Below, one piece after another: positions 22,126 to 32,492 of a stretch of DNA of 45,390 bases (within the stretch, counting starts at the first letter, position 1; each line of letters opens with the position of its first letter). The position numbers and the translations under genes were made by a program. The notes under the pieces were generated by a model. It did no database searches and had not been told where the DNA came from. It saw nothing but the letters and a program-made list of their open reading frames with translations. The DNA lies in assembly GCA_010015745.1 (NCBI GenBank), contig ML978322.1:1-45390 (forward strand), read 5' to 3'. Source of the DNA: Setomelanomma holmii. Taxonomy: Eukaryota > Ascomycota > Dothideomycetes > Pleosporales > Phaeosphaeriaceae.

Positions 22126-23130
22126 CTAGTTCTGGACGAACTTACCATTCTCTTCGACCAGCTGCGCAATCTGCATGACAAATTCCACACCACTCGGATC
22201 CCCAAATTCAACCTCCTCCCGATTATGGTCCACATATTTCTCCCTGATAATCTGCTGCACAATGAGCATCCCATCATCAATCTTCTTGCACAACACGTCC
22301 GCCTGGCTCTGCGCATCTCGTTGATCCAAGCCCTCTGTCGCGCTCTTCGTGCTCATGACCAGATGGATAGTTTCCTGCTGGTCTTCGAGCGCCATGCGCA
22401 TTCCCAACACCGCGACGAAGGCTGCAAGCCACTTGTCACAGCCTTTGGAGGACTAGAAAATTTGCTGCAACTTCATGAGGACCTTGGTGTGGATCCCCTT
22501 TGGAGCCGAGCGAAGAAGTGTTTCATTCATCGGTTGGTCATGCGTGGGGAGGTGAAATTGTCGGCGTAGGCGTCGCGGCCGCCGTAGGAGCACATGCTCT
22601 GAAGGGTGGTGTGTTTTCCTTCTTCGGTGATGGTGAGGGTGTGCGACATAATGAATGTTACGACGATAGGGCGGAAGACTTCCTGGAGGAGCTCGAACTG
22701 TGGACATGTTAGTACTGATAATTCTAGACTCAAAATGGAAAACGTACTTCATCGGTGTTCTTAGGATTAACTTGGGTTATGAGCTTGAACAGCTTCTGTT
22801 GAAAGTCGTTTCCGTCTTCCATCTGGACCAGCAGCTCGTTGCCTTGTGGCACAAATTCACATACCTTGACGGGAATGCTTGAGATGCTGCTACTACTGCA
22901 CGTCATATTGACTGTGAGCTCAACGTAGCCCCATTGGAGAATGAATTGCGATACAAACTGCATGAGATGCGAGTTCTCGTGCATCTGCAAGACCGTAGCT
23001 GGTAAGAAGTATTGTAGCAGCTCTGGAAGCTTGATACAGCTAATACCATAATCAGCATTGGGTCGTTGAAGGTAGTTCAAGCACCGGTCACAAATGTCGC
23101 TAGGTCCGCTAGGTCCCTATATGGAGCCAT
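22126..23130 (-). pseudogene. Broken uncharacterised fungal gene
   Basis: Minus strand, three or more lesions. A well-placed ATG at 23130 (context GGCCATGG) starts about ten codons, MAPYRDLADL, then the frame slips near a duplicated GACCTAGCG. The following frame is open to a 50-nt intron (22747-22698) with donor GTACGT, an exact TACTAAC branch and acceptor ACAG. The next exon (FELLQEVFRPIVVTFIMSHT...SYGGRDAYADNFTSP) runs into TGA. The continuing frame has a TAG at 22455-22453 before the last part (LAAFVAVLGMRMALEDQQE...FGDPSGVEFVMQIAQLV), which stops at 22126. The pieces look like one fungal-specific helical protein of unknown function. The well-preserved intron suggests recent decay or sequence errors. 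Confidence 0.6.
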
Positions 23131-24260
23131 GGCCGATCAAAAGTTCTCGTCGGAATGGCTCGGTGGTTTGTGTGTCTATGCGAATATATGAGGCTTGTGT
23201 TGATGAAGAAAGAACTGCTCTTTTGCTTGTGAGCAGTAGTGGCGAGTATTCAGTATCCCCGCACAGGGAGGTCACTTTCATAGTGGCCGAAAGTGGATGT
23301 GTGCTATTGTTGAGGTAACATCAACATGACGCGCAAATGGCTCCTGGGAACGGCTGCTAGAAGTAAAGATTCTCTAGACCCTCCACGTTCGTCAGCTCCT
23401 AGGGAACCTTGGGGATTGATGCGTCAGCGTTCGACCCACCGACTGGAAGCCTTGAGGTTGCGAAGACAAGCGGCTCATCTCTGTTCAGCCTCGACTCAAG
23501 AAAAGCGCAAGAAGAAAAAAAACAACACAAAATAATAGCCTATGATAAAAGGTAAGAAGAGTTCTGCTGTTTCAGAGCTGCTGAGGTCTGGGGGTCGATT
23601 GGCGATCAGAGTCAGCGCACCTTACTACCCCGTGTGGACCGGTGACCAGACCCCTGCCACACGCTCAACTCCCTAGCAGCCAAACAGCATTGTCCGTTGC
23701 TCGTCCTTCGTTTCATTGAACAGCGGTGGTCTTTCACCACCATTCTAATCCTGAAATGTCATGCCAAAATCGATTGACACGCTGAGGAGATCCCACTCGT
23801 TGGATCCACCAGCGCAAAGACACCAGAAGGACAGGGCACCCAAGTGGTGCAAAGCGCCTTTGAGGGACACTATCGCCCATTCAAACAAATCTGCATGTAC
23901 GTATGGACTATCGCACTAAGCACAACCTTCCATGTTAGGCAAGTTCTCCATGGGGTGTGGATTGCCGCCGCATTTTGAGTTTGCCAGTCATCGACGCTTG
24001 ATGTTGTCGAGGGTACAGGTCACATGTGTATCTCTTTGGGACTAGCTTTTGTTTAGCTCGTTCTTTCCCCATAGCTAGTTCCGATAGCTCACAATAACAA
24101 ACAAGTTCGCATCCAACTTATACTCTTCATCAGAAGTTCACTACAGACCAACTAGGAGTTTCGCCTTTGCCGCATTCGATTGACGAGCGACGCAACCTAG
24201 CGTTGGTGAGGCTTCCGCTCACGAACTTAGCTTCAATCACTGCGATGTCAGACCCCCAAA
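23131..24260. other. No gene seen
   Basis: Short frames only. An A-rich tract occurs near 23510-23535. No repeat copy or RNA gene recognised. Confidence 0.4.
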
Positions 24261-25000
24261 ATGGGCATCTACGACGCGCAAGCAGCTGTTCTGAAGCTGG
24301 ACGCCTCCGGCTCAAACTCTTGGAAATGAGACGCTGCAATCAGCCTGTACATGCAGACCCATGACGCAACAGGATTCTCACCGGCGAGAAGCCGCGACCG
24401 TCTGGTCCGTCATACGCAGACCTCATTGACAAGCCTGAGCCATTAAATGGGACTACTCTAGAACCAAACCACGACGAGCACATTCCGCTCATGTCTATTC
24501 GCAAGACATTTGACGACAATCATCGGTCAATCAACAACTACATCATCAAGTGTTGCAGTGAATGCAGTAAATCAAAAGGTAACCGCGCGAAGCCGTAAGT
24601 CAAGTGTGGAACTGCGATAGGCAGTGAATCTGGATATTATGTGCTCCGTATTGTTGCCTGATCTGTTGGTGATGACCACTTACCAGGCCATCAACAGCGT
24701 CTGTTTACATGACGTATTTATCGTCCAGTTCAAGCAAGAGGTGCTTGATAAGATAAGGAAGCAGCACCAGACCACCAGCACATGGCACACGTGATGCGCT
24801 CCTCTCATCAAGTCTGCAGAGAAGTAGAAGGAGAGGATCGACGCTGCTCTCAAGATGAAGTTCCTTACGTCAATTCTACGTTAGGTCTCAGAAGCAATCC
24901 AAGGCCTATCGCGATGAAGGCCTCAACAAAGCCTGTACAGCTTGGGTTGATTTCTTCAAGCTCCGCTGCGCGGAAATCTATATCAGGTCAACTGTAGCAG
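24261..25000 (+). mobile_element. Relic resembling an LTR-retrotransposon gag
   Basis: Disconnected plus-strand frames give MGIYDAQAAVLKLDASGSNS (stop TGA), DAAISLYMQTHDATG, then after a frame change ILTGEKPRP...SYADLIDKPEPLNGTTLEPNHDEHI, and farther on KAYRDEGLNKACTAWVDFFK. The order (a W-containing opening, a YMQ helix, then PNHDEH) resembles gag-like proteins of fungal copia elements, but this is pattern memory only. No LTRs, primer-binding site or pol gene were found. Part of it (24549-24640) is repeated at 15149-15240. Non-functional. Confidence 0.33.
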
Positions 25001-25151
25001 AGTGTCTACCTCGTCTCTTATCTTGTTTAGGGCCATTAACGAGAAGGAATACGTTGCAGACATGCATATAATGATTAATGTGTAAACATGGCATGTATCG
25101 GCTCCGCCACGGATGGGCTTTGTGTACATGAGTTCACATTTCAAGTGCAAT

Positions 25152-25225
25152 GTGATGAAGGAGCCACCATCAACCCCTTTCCTCACCGCCTTGTCGCCCA
25201 GAGACCCGCCGCGCATTATCAGACA
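25152..25225 (+). repeat. Truncated third copy of repeat R1
   Basis: The stretch from GTGATGAAGGAG through CCTCACCGCCTTGTCGCCCAG to CGCATTATCAGA matches internal parts of both full R1 copies (around 26405-26480 and 30460-30530) in the same orientation. Only about 75 bp are kept. Confidence 0.6.
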
Positions 25226-25867
25226 TGAGGAACCTCTTTTCGAAACGATCTACGTCATAGCCCACCCATGCTCTCCATGCGATTGAGTGGCTGGTACCGA
25301 GCGCGGCTGTCTGGTGGCAGATGCAGGAAGTTCGAATTCTTCGGGGAGCACTAAAGACAATACTTCCGGTCGTGCATTGAGCTATGGCGACTGGTGCTAG
25401 GCTGATCGACCTGAATTTGTATGATCGGTTTTTACTCCATCACTGATTGCCATCCTGGTCAGCTTGCTCCTTTAGGTCTTCGATCAACTGTCGCATTCTC
25501 TTGCCATGGCCAACACATGGCGATAGGACCAGCGCTAATTCTATCCCACGGCACCCTCGCGTTCGGACTCCATCAGCGAAGGGACACATCGGATGGAACT
25601 CCGCTAATGCTTACACGACCACAGAAGCAAAGAGCGCCCGCATGCAGCCCATGAGCCCGAACACTGTGCCATCTCAAGCACTCGCTTATACTACCTAGGC
25701 ATAGTTCGGCAATAAAGCAAGCAATGCATTGTTGCATCGTCAATGATCATTGATGCTCGAAATTGTGGTAGGGGTAGTCGTCGTGGTGATCACAGATTGG
25801 TGGGCTACTTGTGTAGCAACAGTATTAGCATGCGTCATAACGGCCAGTAGATGACACGACAATACAT
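25226..25867. other. No gene; small palindrome near 25740
   Basis: Overlapping frames at 25421-25698 have no motifs. A 14-bp perfect palindrome TCAATGATCATTGA lies near 25740. Confidence 0.4.
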
Positions 25868-26956
25868 CTCGATCTCCATGTGACACCAATGACAATCACC
25901 GCAGTTGATAGACATCATTTATCACAGGACCAGGGTTTATTTTGGTGTCTGCCAGTGCAGATGCTAGCACACGCCAATCCACATGGAGCTCTTTCGATCA
26001 CTAGACTCTGACTCCCATCCTTGGATGCAGGTACTTTGTAGGCTGCAATGTCATGCGCATCCAATTCGAAGATCGCTCCAACCTAACGAGGTTGCTGCTC
26101 CGTCAAAAAAAACGAGGTCTACTCTCGGGTGAGTAAATTGATGGTCTCAATCACTGGAGTGTCATTAGCCTGTTTGTATCAAGAGGCAGGGAAAGCTATC
26201 GGATCTTTCCAATAAGTCCTTCAAAATGCCACTGAGCCCTCGCCGCCCTTCATAGGCCCCCACTGGCTGCATCATCGAATAGCAGGCGACGCACTATGGC
26301 TGCGAGTGGCGTCCTCGTTGGCCATAACAATGTACGTGCGAAGAGACACCAACCAGTAGAGGCGAGGTGGCGGAGGGTCGCGACTGCATACAAGTCAGCG
26401 CTCGTGATGAAGGAGTCGCGGAACAATTCTCCTCACCGCCTTGTCGCGCAGATACCTACCGCACATCATGAGATAGGAGAGACTAGAGTTGGCAGTGATC
26501 GCCCATAAAAGGCTTCTACTATTAGCAATGCATCTTTGGTCCTTCAATAAAGCCATCGACGCCACTCGGCTCCAGCATCCTTCACGCTTGCATAAGATGG
26601 GCTTTCCACCCAGCTCTGCGGGGGAAGGCTAGTTCGAGCCGGAAGACAAGGGTGCGACCTGTCGTATATCGTACAGGTTAACCGCCTCGATGCATGTGTA
26701 CAGGGGTGGTGACATGGGCTAGCACCAAACTGCCTTGAGTTGATAGCGTCGTTCGAGTCCATGGAGTGCTGCAAGTCAGTGTACAAATTTAATGAGTCAC
26801 TTCGACTGGCTCAAATACTAAGGCGTGCCGCTGTCGGCGTCGGCGTGGTACTGGCTGGCCAGGCCATCCATTCGCAACTTCTGATCATCGATAGCAATAC
26901 GCAAGCCACGAAACTCATCTGCAGACGGAAAATGCCAGCTCTCGTGCAGCACAAAG
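25868..26956 (+). repeat. 1,089-bp repeat R1, copy 1
   Basis: Nearly identical, base for base and with the same length, to 29923-31011 (constant offset of 4,055). The shared part begins CTCGATCTCC and ends GCAGCACAAAG; the flanks differ at once. No terminal inverted repeat or LTR is seen. Frames inside (26296-26508 plus, 26544-26786 minus) are present in both copies with substitutions, without recognised domains. Copy 1 lies about 250 bp upstream of the GNAT gene. Confidence 0.9.
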
Positions 26957-27204
26957 CATGGATGCTGACGGACCTCGCCTCGTATTTCTTGGTTGACTGA
27001 GTCAGAGTATACCAGCATGAGCAGCTCGCAAGCGAGCATGAAGATTTCTCGCTCGCTTCCCTTGCCGTTCGGCTCGTGCTACCTACTGACTATTTCCTTG
27101 TACTCACAGCGACTCAATCTTCTATTTATTCTTGGGACCAGCGCATCGAAACACACTGATCTGGAATCTCTTTGAATTTACATCTCGGTCTCTCTTATTT
27201 TCGC
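26957..27204 (+). promoter_or_regulatory. Intergenic 5' flank of the GNAT gene
   Basis: This 248-bp stretch separates repeat R1 from the GNAT start codon and ends in a pyrimidine-rich leader (TCTCTCTTATTTTCGC). No clear TATA box is seen. Confidence 0.35.
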
Positions 27205-28277
27205 ATGCAATCGTCCATATCGAACATCATGAATAGCCTTCCGGACTTGAAAGGCATCCGACCGGTCCAGAGGGAGGACCTTGACCATATTGTGGCAGAG
27301 ATCTTCATGTACCCGCTATCATGGGGCTTCGACTCGTCATTATACTGGGCACCATTGTTAAATTACACTCTTGGAGTTGTTGCAGTTGAAGGCGATTCGG
27401 TACGAGGCTTTGCACACTTGCTGCTGCCATCGAAGTCCCGTCTTCAGGGAAAGTTCCCGAGAGTGAGTGGCCTTGAAGGTGCATCGAAAGGACCTGTGAT
27501 GTCAGAGCAGGAAATCCTCGAGTCTCAATATTTGGCAACAGTCATGAAGGAGTGAGTGCACCCACGAAAAGGTAAGCATCTTATACTCATACGTGCAGGC
27601 ATTCTCACGCATTGGTATTGCTGAACATCGCGGCTCATCCTCAGGGCCGAGGAAAAGGTGTTGGTACAAGTCTGTTAAACTACGCAAAGCTTTTGGCTGA
27701 ACAAGAGGGTCGCTCATTACTTGTGGCACCAGAGAGTGGACTAAAGTCGTTTTTCGAGAATCGAGGCTTCAGAGATCTCGAGCACGACACACCACCATCA
27801 TACAACGGAAACCTCGCAAGGTGCAAAAGAATACTCTTGAAGTACGGCAGTGACTCGCCGACTCATCCATCTGAAGAGGTACGTACCAGCACTCATATAC
27901 TACAATCTGTTTCTCAATCGCAGTAGCTCTCTGCCATTGCGGTCCTCAATGACGTCGAAACGGAGTGGTTGAAGTGGTACGAAGACATTCGTGTTGTGGA
28001 GCAGAAGGCTGAAGGGTTGTTGAAAAATAATGACATTGAAGCCGCTAATGCCTTGTACGTGTGGATTGTCAACGTCTACAATAGGCATTGTGTGGAGGAC
28101 GTTGTTTACTGGCGGGCAAGAAGGCGTTTGAGCCTCGATACTCCTAGAGCCTACCCATCTCTGGCTCTAAGCCGACTCGGCGTTGATCCGGCGGTGGATG
28201 GAGTAGGTGGAGTGACGAGTGTAGAGTTGCTACCAGTCAGTAGCCTGACTCAAGATATAGCCAAATTGACAGTTTGA
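27205..28277 (+). CDS. GNAT-family N-acetyltransferase with C-terminal extension
   Basis: Three exons: 27205-27551, 27599-27878 and 27927-28277, about 325 residues. Intron 1 is 47 nt (GTGAGT...GCAG) and joins GA|G. Intron 2 is 48 nt (GTACGT...) and ends in CAGTAG; only the distal AG keeps the frame open (see findings). The N-terminal part begins the fold (GIRPVQREDLDHIVAEIF). Exon 2 holds motif A, HPQGRGKGVGTSLLNYAK, matching the Q/R-x-x-G-x-G/A acetyl-CoA loop, then FFENRGF, the usual late GNAT strand. The last 116 residues (ETEWLKWYEDIRVVEQKAEG...) are a helical extension not typical for GNAT enzymes. Substrate unknown; no signal peptide. A second possible ATG lies 8 codons downstream (27229). 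The gene sits between the two R1 copies. Confidence 0.82.
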
Positions 28278-28301
28278 GAGGCCCCTCACGCCAACTGAAT
28301 T

Positions 28302-28324
28302 GGGATGCGGAGCGTCCGCATCCC
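28302..28324. promoter_or_regulatory. Perfect hairpin with CGG-N5-CCG, 3' of the GNAT gene
   Basis: GGGATGCGGA and TCCGCATCCC are perfect reverse complements around a 3-nt GCG loop, 25 bp after the GNAT stop codon. The centre reads CGG-N5-CCG, an inverted-triplet arrangement bound by many Zn2Cys6 factors. It could also act as an RNA stem in the 3' UTR. Role unknown. Confidence 0.6.
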
Positions 28325-29489
28325 GAGCAAGTTTAGCGTGCGCCACTCCAATGTTTCGCGGAAGTTAAATCACATCCAGCAACGCAGATAATGCATTAAT
28401 TGTTTCAGCCAAGTCGGTTACATTACCGTTGGCGGCTTGGGAGATCGCAAAGCTCATTTCCATATGCAGCCATCAATGATACGCACCCGAGATGACAATG
28501 CTCTGGTGAGTAGATCTACCTGTAAAGGTATATCATGATAGATTGTGAGACGACGAAAGGACTGGACGTAGGCACTCTGTGAGGAAGTTGCACCTGATGA
28601 ATACACAGATGTAATTAGAAACATTGTTATGCTTCCTGGCACGCTTCGGAGCACTTACTGGGTCAATCGTGCTCGATTTCGGGAAGATGAATTAGAGCGT
28701 GTGTGAGCTTTGCTGGCGTGTCTCGCAATCAATAGCATACATCGTCTCCAACCTCCTCCGTGGGGAGCTTAGCATAAATATGGCTGCCAGGTCAGCATTG
28801 TCACTCGTTTAAAGTATCTCGTACAACTCACGGCATTGCTGTTTCGTCCACTCCTTTTGGACTAGGACAAGAATTTAGCGTCTCTTGAGCAAAGATTTGT
28901 ACGTTATCAACAATCGATAGCAATCATCCATGATAGACATAGGCGATTGAACACCTCGTGTAGATGTCGCCATTAGCTCGCCGGAGATAGAGAGGCTCCA
29001 CTTTGATGCTAATCATTCCTTCATGCCAAACGATTTTGTTCTCCTTTGCAGTGTAGCTGCAGAGCAAAGCACTAGAGGGTACAGCGCGGCGAATCGCCCG
29101 GAACCCTGCTCAATGGCTTGCAGCTGGGGCCGTCAGAGGCCATGCTGTGCTGAACAGTGCAGGGCGCGTGTGGTGAGAATCCTGAGCATGCGTGTGGGGA
29201 AGCAAAGACTCGAGTGGGAGTAGACGATCGGACGCAGCTGCCAACAAATCCAATCTAACAAATCCCGCGAAGCTTGGACATAAAGGAGCGTCAAGCGTCA
29301 ATGTGATGATCGCACGTCGTGGGGGCGGAAGACAACCTAGATAAGGCTGAAATCAGGACAAGATGTCGACGCCAATCATCTCACGAAATGGTTTCCACCG
29401 GTACAATTTCACTTCCAGGGTACAGTGCACTCTGTGCGTGAGTGACGCAGCCCAAGTTGGTAAAACGATAGCACCTCACAATGTTGTCG
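28325..29489. other. No gene seen
   Basis: Short frames only (for example 28454-28654 minus and 29023-29223 plus) without motifs or coherent exons. Confidence 0.4.
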
Positions 29490-29918
29490 CATAATTGCGC
29501 AGAGACAGAGTTCCTGCACGGATTGGAACCTTCGCCCACAACCAGTTACAACTATGTTGCTAGATTCATTGGAACTCACTTTACGGGAGTGGTGGCGGTG
29601 GTCGGCGACACAGCAAGAGAGTGAGCTAGACCGTCGGGATCTCGTGGAAGTCCGATTCGGCGTTTGAGGTAGGTGGCATACTGATTGCCGGCCACGGCGG
29701 CAGGCCACCCGTTTCCTCGATTGGACAAGTTCCAATGAGCATATGGAACCGCTTGTGACACGACCTTGGGGCGGTGTCACGGTCTATCGATATTGCATGC
29801 CACTGTCTTGAAAGCAAGGTTCGCGCTTACGCGCCCTGTCATCCGATGGACCCCCAGCGGCTGAAATGCGGCTCGAAAACCTCCGTTGTCAATGGTGGAT
29901 GGTCCGTGACAGAGCTGA
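29490..29918 (-). repeat. Repeat R2, copy b
   Basis: Shares a series of blocks with 40080-40525: CAGAGAC-CAGTTC-TGCACGGAT, ACTATGTTGC, TTTACGGGAG-GGTGG, then near the end ATGCGGCTCGA. A shorter related stretch (TGG-TGGTCCGTG-CAGAG) lies near 41480-41515. On the minus strand this copy and the 40-kb copy share RQW-AIS and CHKRFHML/V in matching order, so R2 derives from a coding sequence, perhaps of a Cys-containing fungal family. The copy ends only a few bases before R1 copy 2. Confidence 0.6.
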
Positions 29919-29922
29919 GCTA

Positions 29923-31011
29923 CTCGATCTCCGTGTGACACCGATGACAATCACCGCAGTTGATAGACATTATTTATCACAGAACCAGGGTTTATTTTTG
30001 CGTCAGCCAGTGCAGATGCTAGCACACGCCAATCCACATGGCGCTCTTTCGATCACTAGACTCTGACTCCCATCCTTGGATGTAGGTACTTTGTAGGCTG
30101 CAATGTCATGCGCATCCGATTCGAAGATTGCTCCAACCTAACGAGGTTGCTGCTCCGTCAAAAAAAAAGAGGTCTAGTCTCGGGTGAGTAAATCGATGAA
30201 CTTAATCACTGGAGTGTCATTAGATTGTTTGTATCAAGAGGCAGGGAAAGCTATCGGGTCTTTCCAATAAGTCCTTCAAAATGCCACTGAGTCCTCACCG
30301 CCCTTCATAGGCCCCCACTGACTGCATCTTCGAATAGCAGGCGACGCACTATGGCTGGAAGTGGCGTCCTCGTTGGCCATAACAATGTACGTGCGAAGAG
30401 ACACCAACCAGTAGAGGCGAGGTGGCGAAGGGTCGCGACTGCATACAAGTCAGCGCTCGTGATGAAGGAGTCGTGGAACAATTCTCCTCACCGCCTTGTC
30501 ACGCAGAGACCTGCCGCGCATTATCAGATAGGAGAGGCTGGAGTTGGCAGTGATCGCCCATACAGGGCCTCCACTCTCGGCCATGCATCTTTGGTCCTTC
30601 AATAAAGCCATCGACGCCACTCGGCTCCAGCATCCTTCACGCTTGCATAAGATGGGCTTTCCACCCAGCTCTGCGGGAGAAGGCTAATTCGAGCCGGAAG
30701 ACAAGGGTGCGACCTGTCGTATATCGTACAGGTTAACCGCTTCGATGCATGTGTACAGGGGTGGCAACATGGGCTAGCACCAAACTGCCTTGAAATGATA
30801 GCGTCGTTCGAGTCCATGGAGTGCTGCAAGTCAGTGTACAAATTTAATAAGTCACTTCGACTGGCTCAGATACTAAGGCGTGCCGCTGTCGGCGTCGGCG
30901 TGGTACTGGCTGGCCAGGCCATCCATTCGCAACTTCTGATCATCGATAGCAATACGCAAGCCACGAAACTCATCTGCGGACGGAAAATGCCAGCCCTCGT
31001 GCAGCACAAAG
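29923..31011 (+). repeat. 1,089-bp repeat R1, copy 2
   Basis: Second full copy of the repeat at 25868-26956, same orientation and identical length, with scattered single-base differences. It directly follows repeat R2. The equal length and few differences suggest a fairly recent duplication or gene conversion. Confidence 0.9.
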
Positions 31012-31951
31012 TATACTGCTTGGTAAGTGCATTACATAGCCAAGTTTCTTATGCTAACCTAATGAGGTACAATCAAACCTAGTGTGGATCGTCCTCAGCT
31101 CTATGTTTTGGGGTGGACGTCTGTTACATAAAGATGACCAGCTTTGCGAACCAGAACTCCTCAGCCAAAGAGAGAAATGTGGACAGAGATTCTTTGCACT
31201 CTCCTGTGTAGATAAGTGTTCTAAAATTTTATTTATATGACAACCATGTTATACTTGATACTAAACACACTGGCTGATTTTCGCGATAGCGTCCTAGAGA
31301 ATTGAGGGAAACGATGCTGATGAGCGAAATGAACAGTCTCTTGGCGTACCGCAAGATCGGAGCGATCAACTCAGGTAACGCGTAAAGGTCGAAGAACAAG
31401 ACGAAATCTTACGTGAACGGCCAAAAAAACGATCTTTACGTTCACTGTTAGTTTGGACGTGCATGAAACCTGCACCTTAGTCGCCTTTGTTGAAAGCTTG
31501 ATTATAAATTAGATACTGTCGTGTACTTTGATTGTTGTACGATCCCTACAGCAATGCGTAAGCTATTTTGATATCACAGATCTGCAGGACAGGTGCGCTT
31601 TTTTTGACTATTTGGAGCGAAGCCCTGGGCCTATTCATGTCCTTCTCATTGGCTTTGCTCCACTTCTAGGTGCGAGATTTCCGAGAGCTAGAATAGAAAC
31701 GAGTAATGACCCTCATCGCTAGTTTCCTTAATTCGTCATACCGTCCGTGTTTGTAACATAGGCTAAGTTGTGTTAGCAAAGGTGCATGATGGTAGCGAGC
31801 GGCTTGACACGTATCGTGCTTTCTTCCTCTGCCATTTCATCACCGCTTCTCCCATTTTCATAGCTGTCGGTTGTTGATAAAAAGGATAAAAGCATGGTCT
31901 AGTACCGCATACAGCCCATATTTCTTCAACCTCGCACAACACCTAACCACC
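31012..31951. other. No gene; AT-rich patch
   Basis: No supported gene. Around 31200-31280 the sequence is AT-rich. A 64-codon plus-strand frame at 31528-31722 has no motif. The last 100 bp form the leader of the next gene, with a good start context (ACCACCATGG). Confidence 0.4.
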
Positions 31952-32404
31952 ATGGCGCCTCTTTTCATCCAAGCTCTGCCGGAGACGACTGAGACACAAG
32001 AGGAATTTGCGGCTAGAGCTGCCGCAGGCAAGCTCACCACGGCTGATTTCACATATTTTTTGGCCTATTTGTACGATGGAGAGACTCCTAGTGCTTTGGT
32101 AGACCTCAAACCTACCGCTATAAAAGAAATCAAACCTACCCCCGGACTTGATGGTAAACACCTACTTTACTCCTTCGAAGAAAATGATGCAAACACCATC
32201 CTTGAACGCTGGTACAGCGACGAGGAGAAAGGTATGTATAGTATAGGATATATTTATTCAATCATACTGAATGAAACAGAGCGTCACCATCAAACTCGTC
32301 TTGCTGTATCCAAGAGCCTGGAGGAGTCTGGGAAGGCCGTTGAAGAAGCATACCAAAACATTGTTCGAATCGCGAGACAGCAGACTGGTCAACAATCAAG
32401 TTAG
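31952..32404 (+). CDS. Small protein of unknown function (134 aa)
   Basis: Two exons, 31952-32231 and 32280-32404. The start sits in an excellent context (AACCACCATGG). The 48-nt intron has donor GTATGT, a TACTGAA branch-like site and acceptor AACAG, and joins G|AG in frame. Because the intron is a multiple of three and has no stop, retention would add 16 residues. The protein is acidic to neutral and likely mostly helical (EFAARAAAGKLTTADFTYFL; ILERWYSDEEK; LAVSKSLEESGKAVEEAYQ). No signal peptide, membrane helix or known domain is seen. The stop lies about 90 bp before the hAT terminal repeat. Confidence 0.6.
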   Translation: MAPLFIQALPETTETQEEFAARAAAGKLTTADFTYFLAYLYDGETPSALVDLKPTAIKEIKPTPGLDGKHLLYSFEENDANTILERWYSDEEKGMYSIGYIYSIILNETERHHQTRLAVSKSLEESGKAVEEAYQNIVRIARQQTGQQSS

Positions 32405-32492
32405 ATTGAATGGATTCATTGACTTGATTAGAAAGTATCAATTCAATCAAATTGAACCGTACTACCTAAATTTGTTAGCCAATTCAAGCACG

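Noticed and set aside
26750..26762. tRNA-like B-box (GTTCGAGTCC) in both R1 copies
   Set aside because: No matching A-box at the right distance and no cloverleaf could be drawn; a chance match.
28311..28330. Bacterial-type terminator at the GNAT 3' hairpin
   Set aside because: The locus is eukaryotic with introns, and no U-tract follows the stem.
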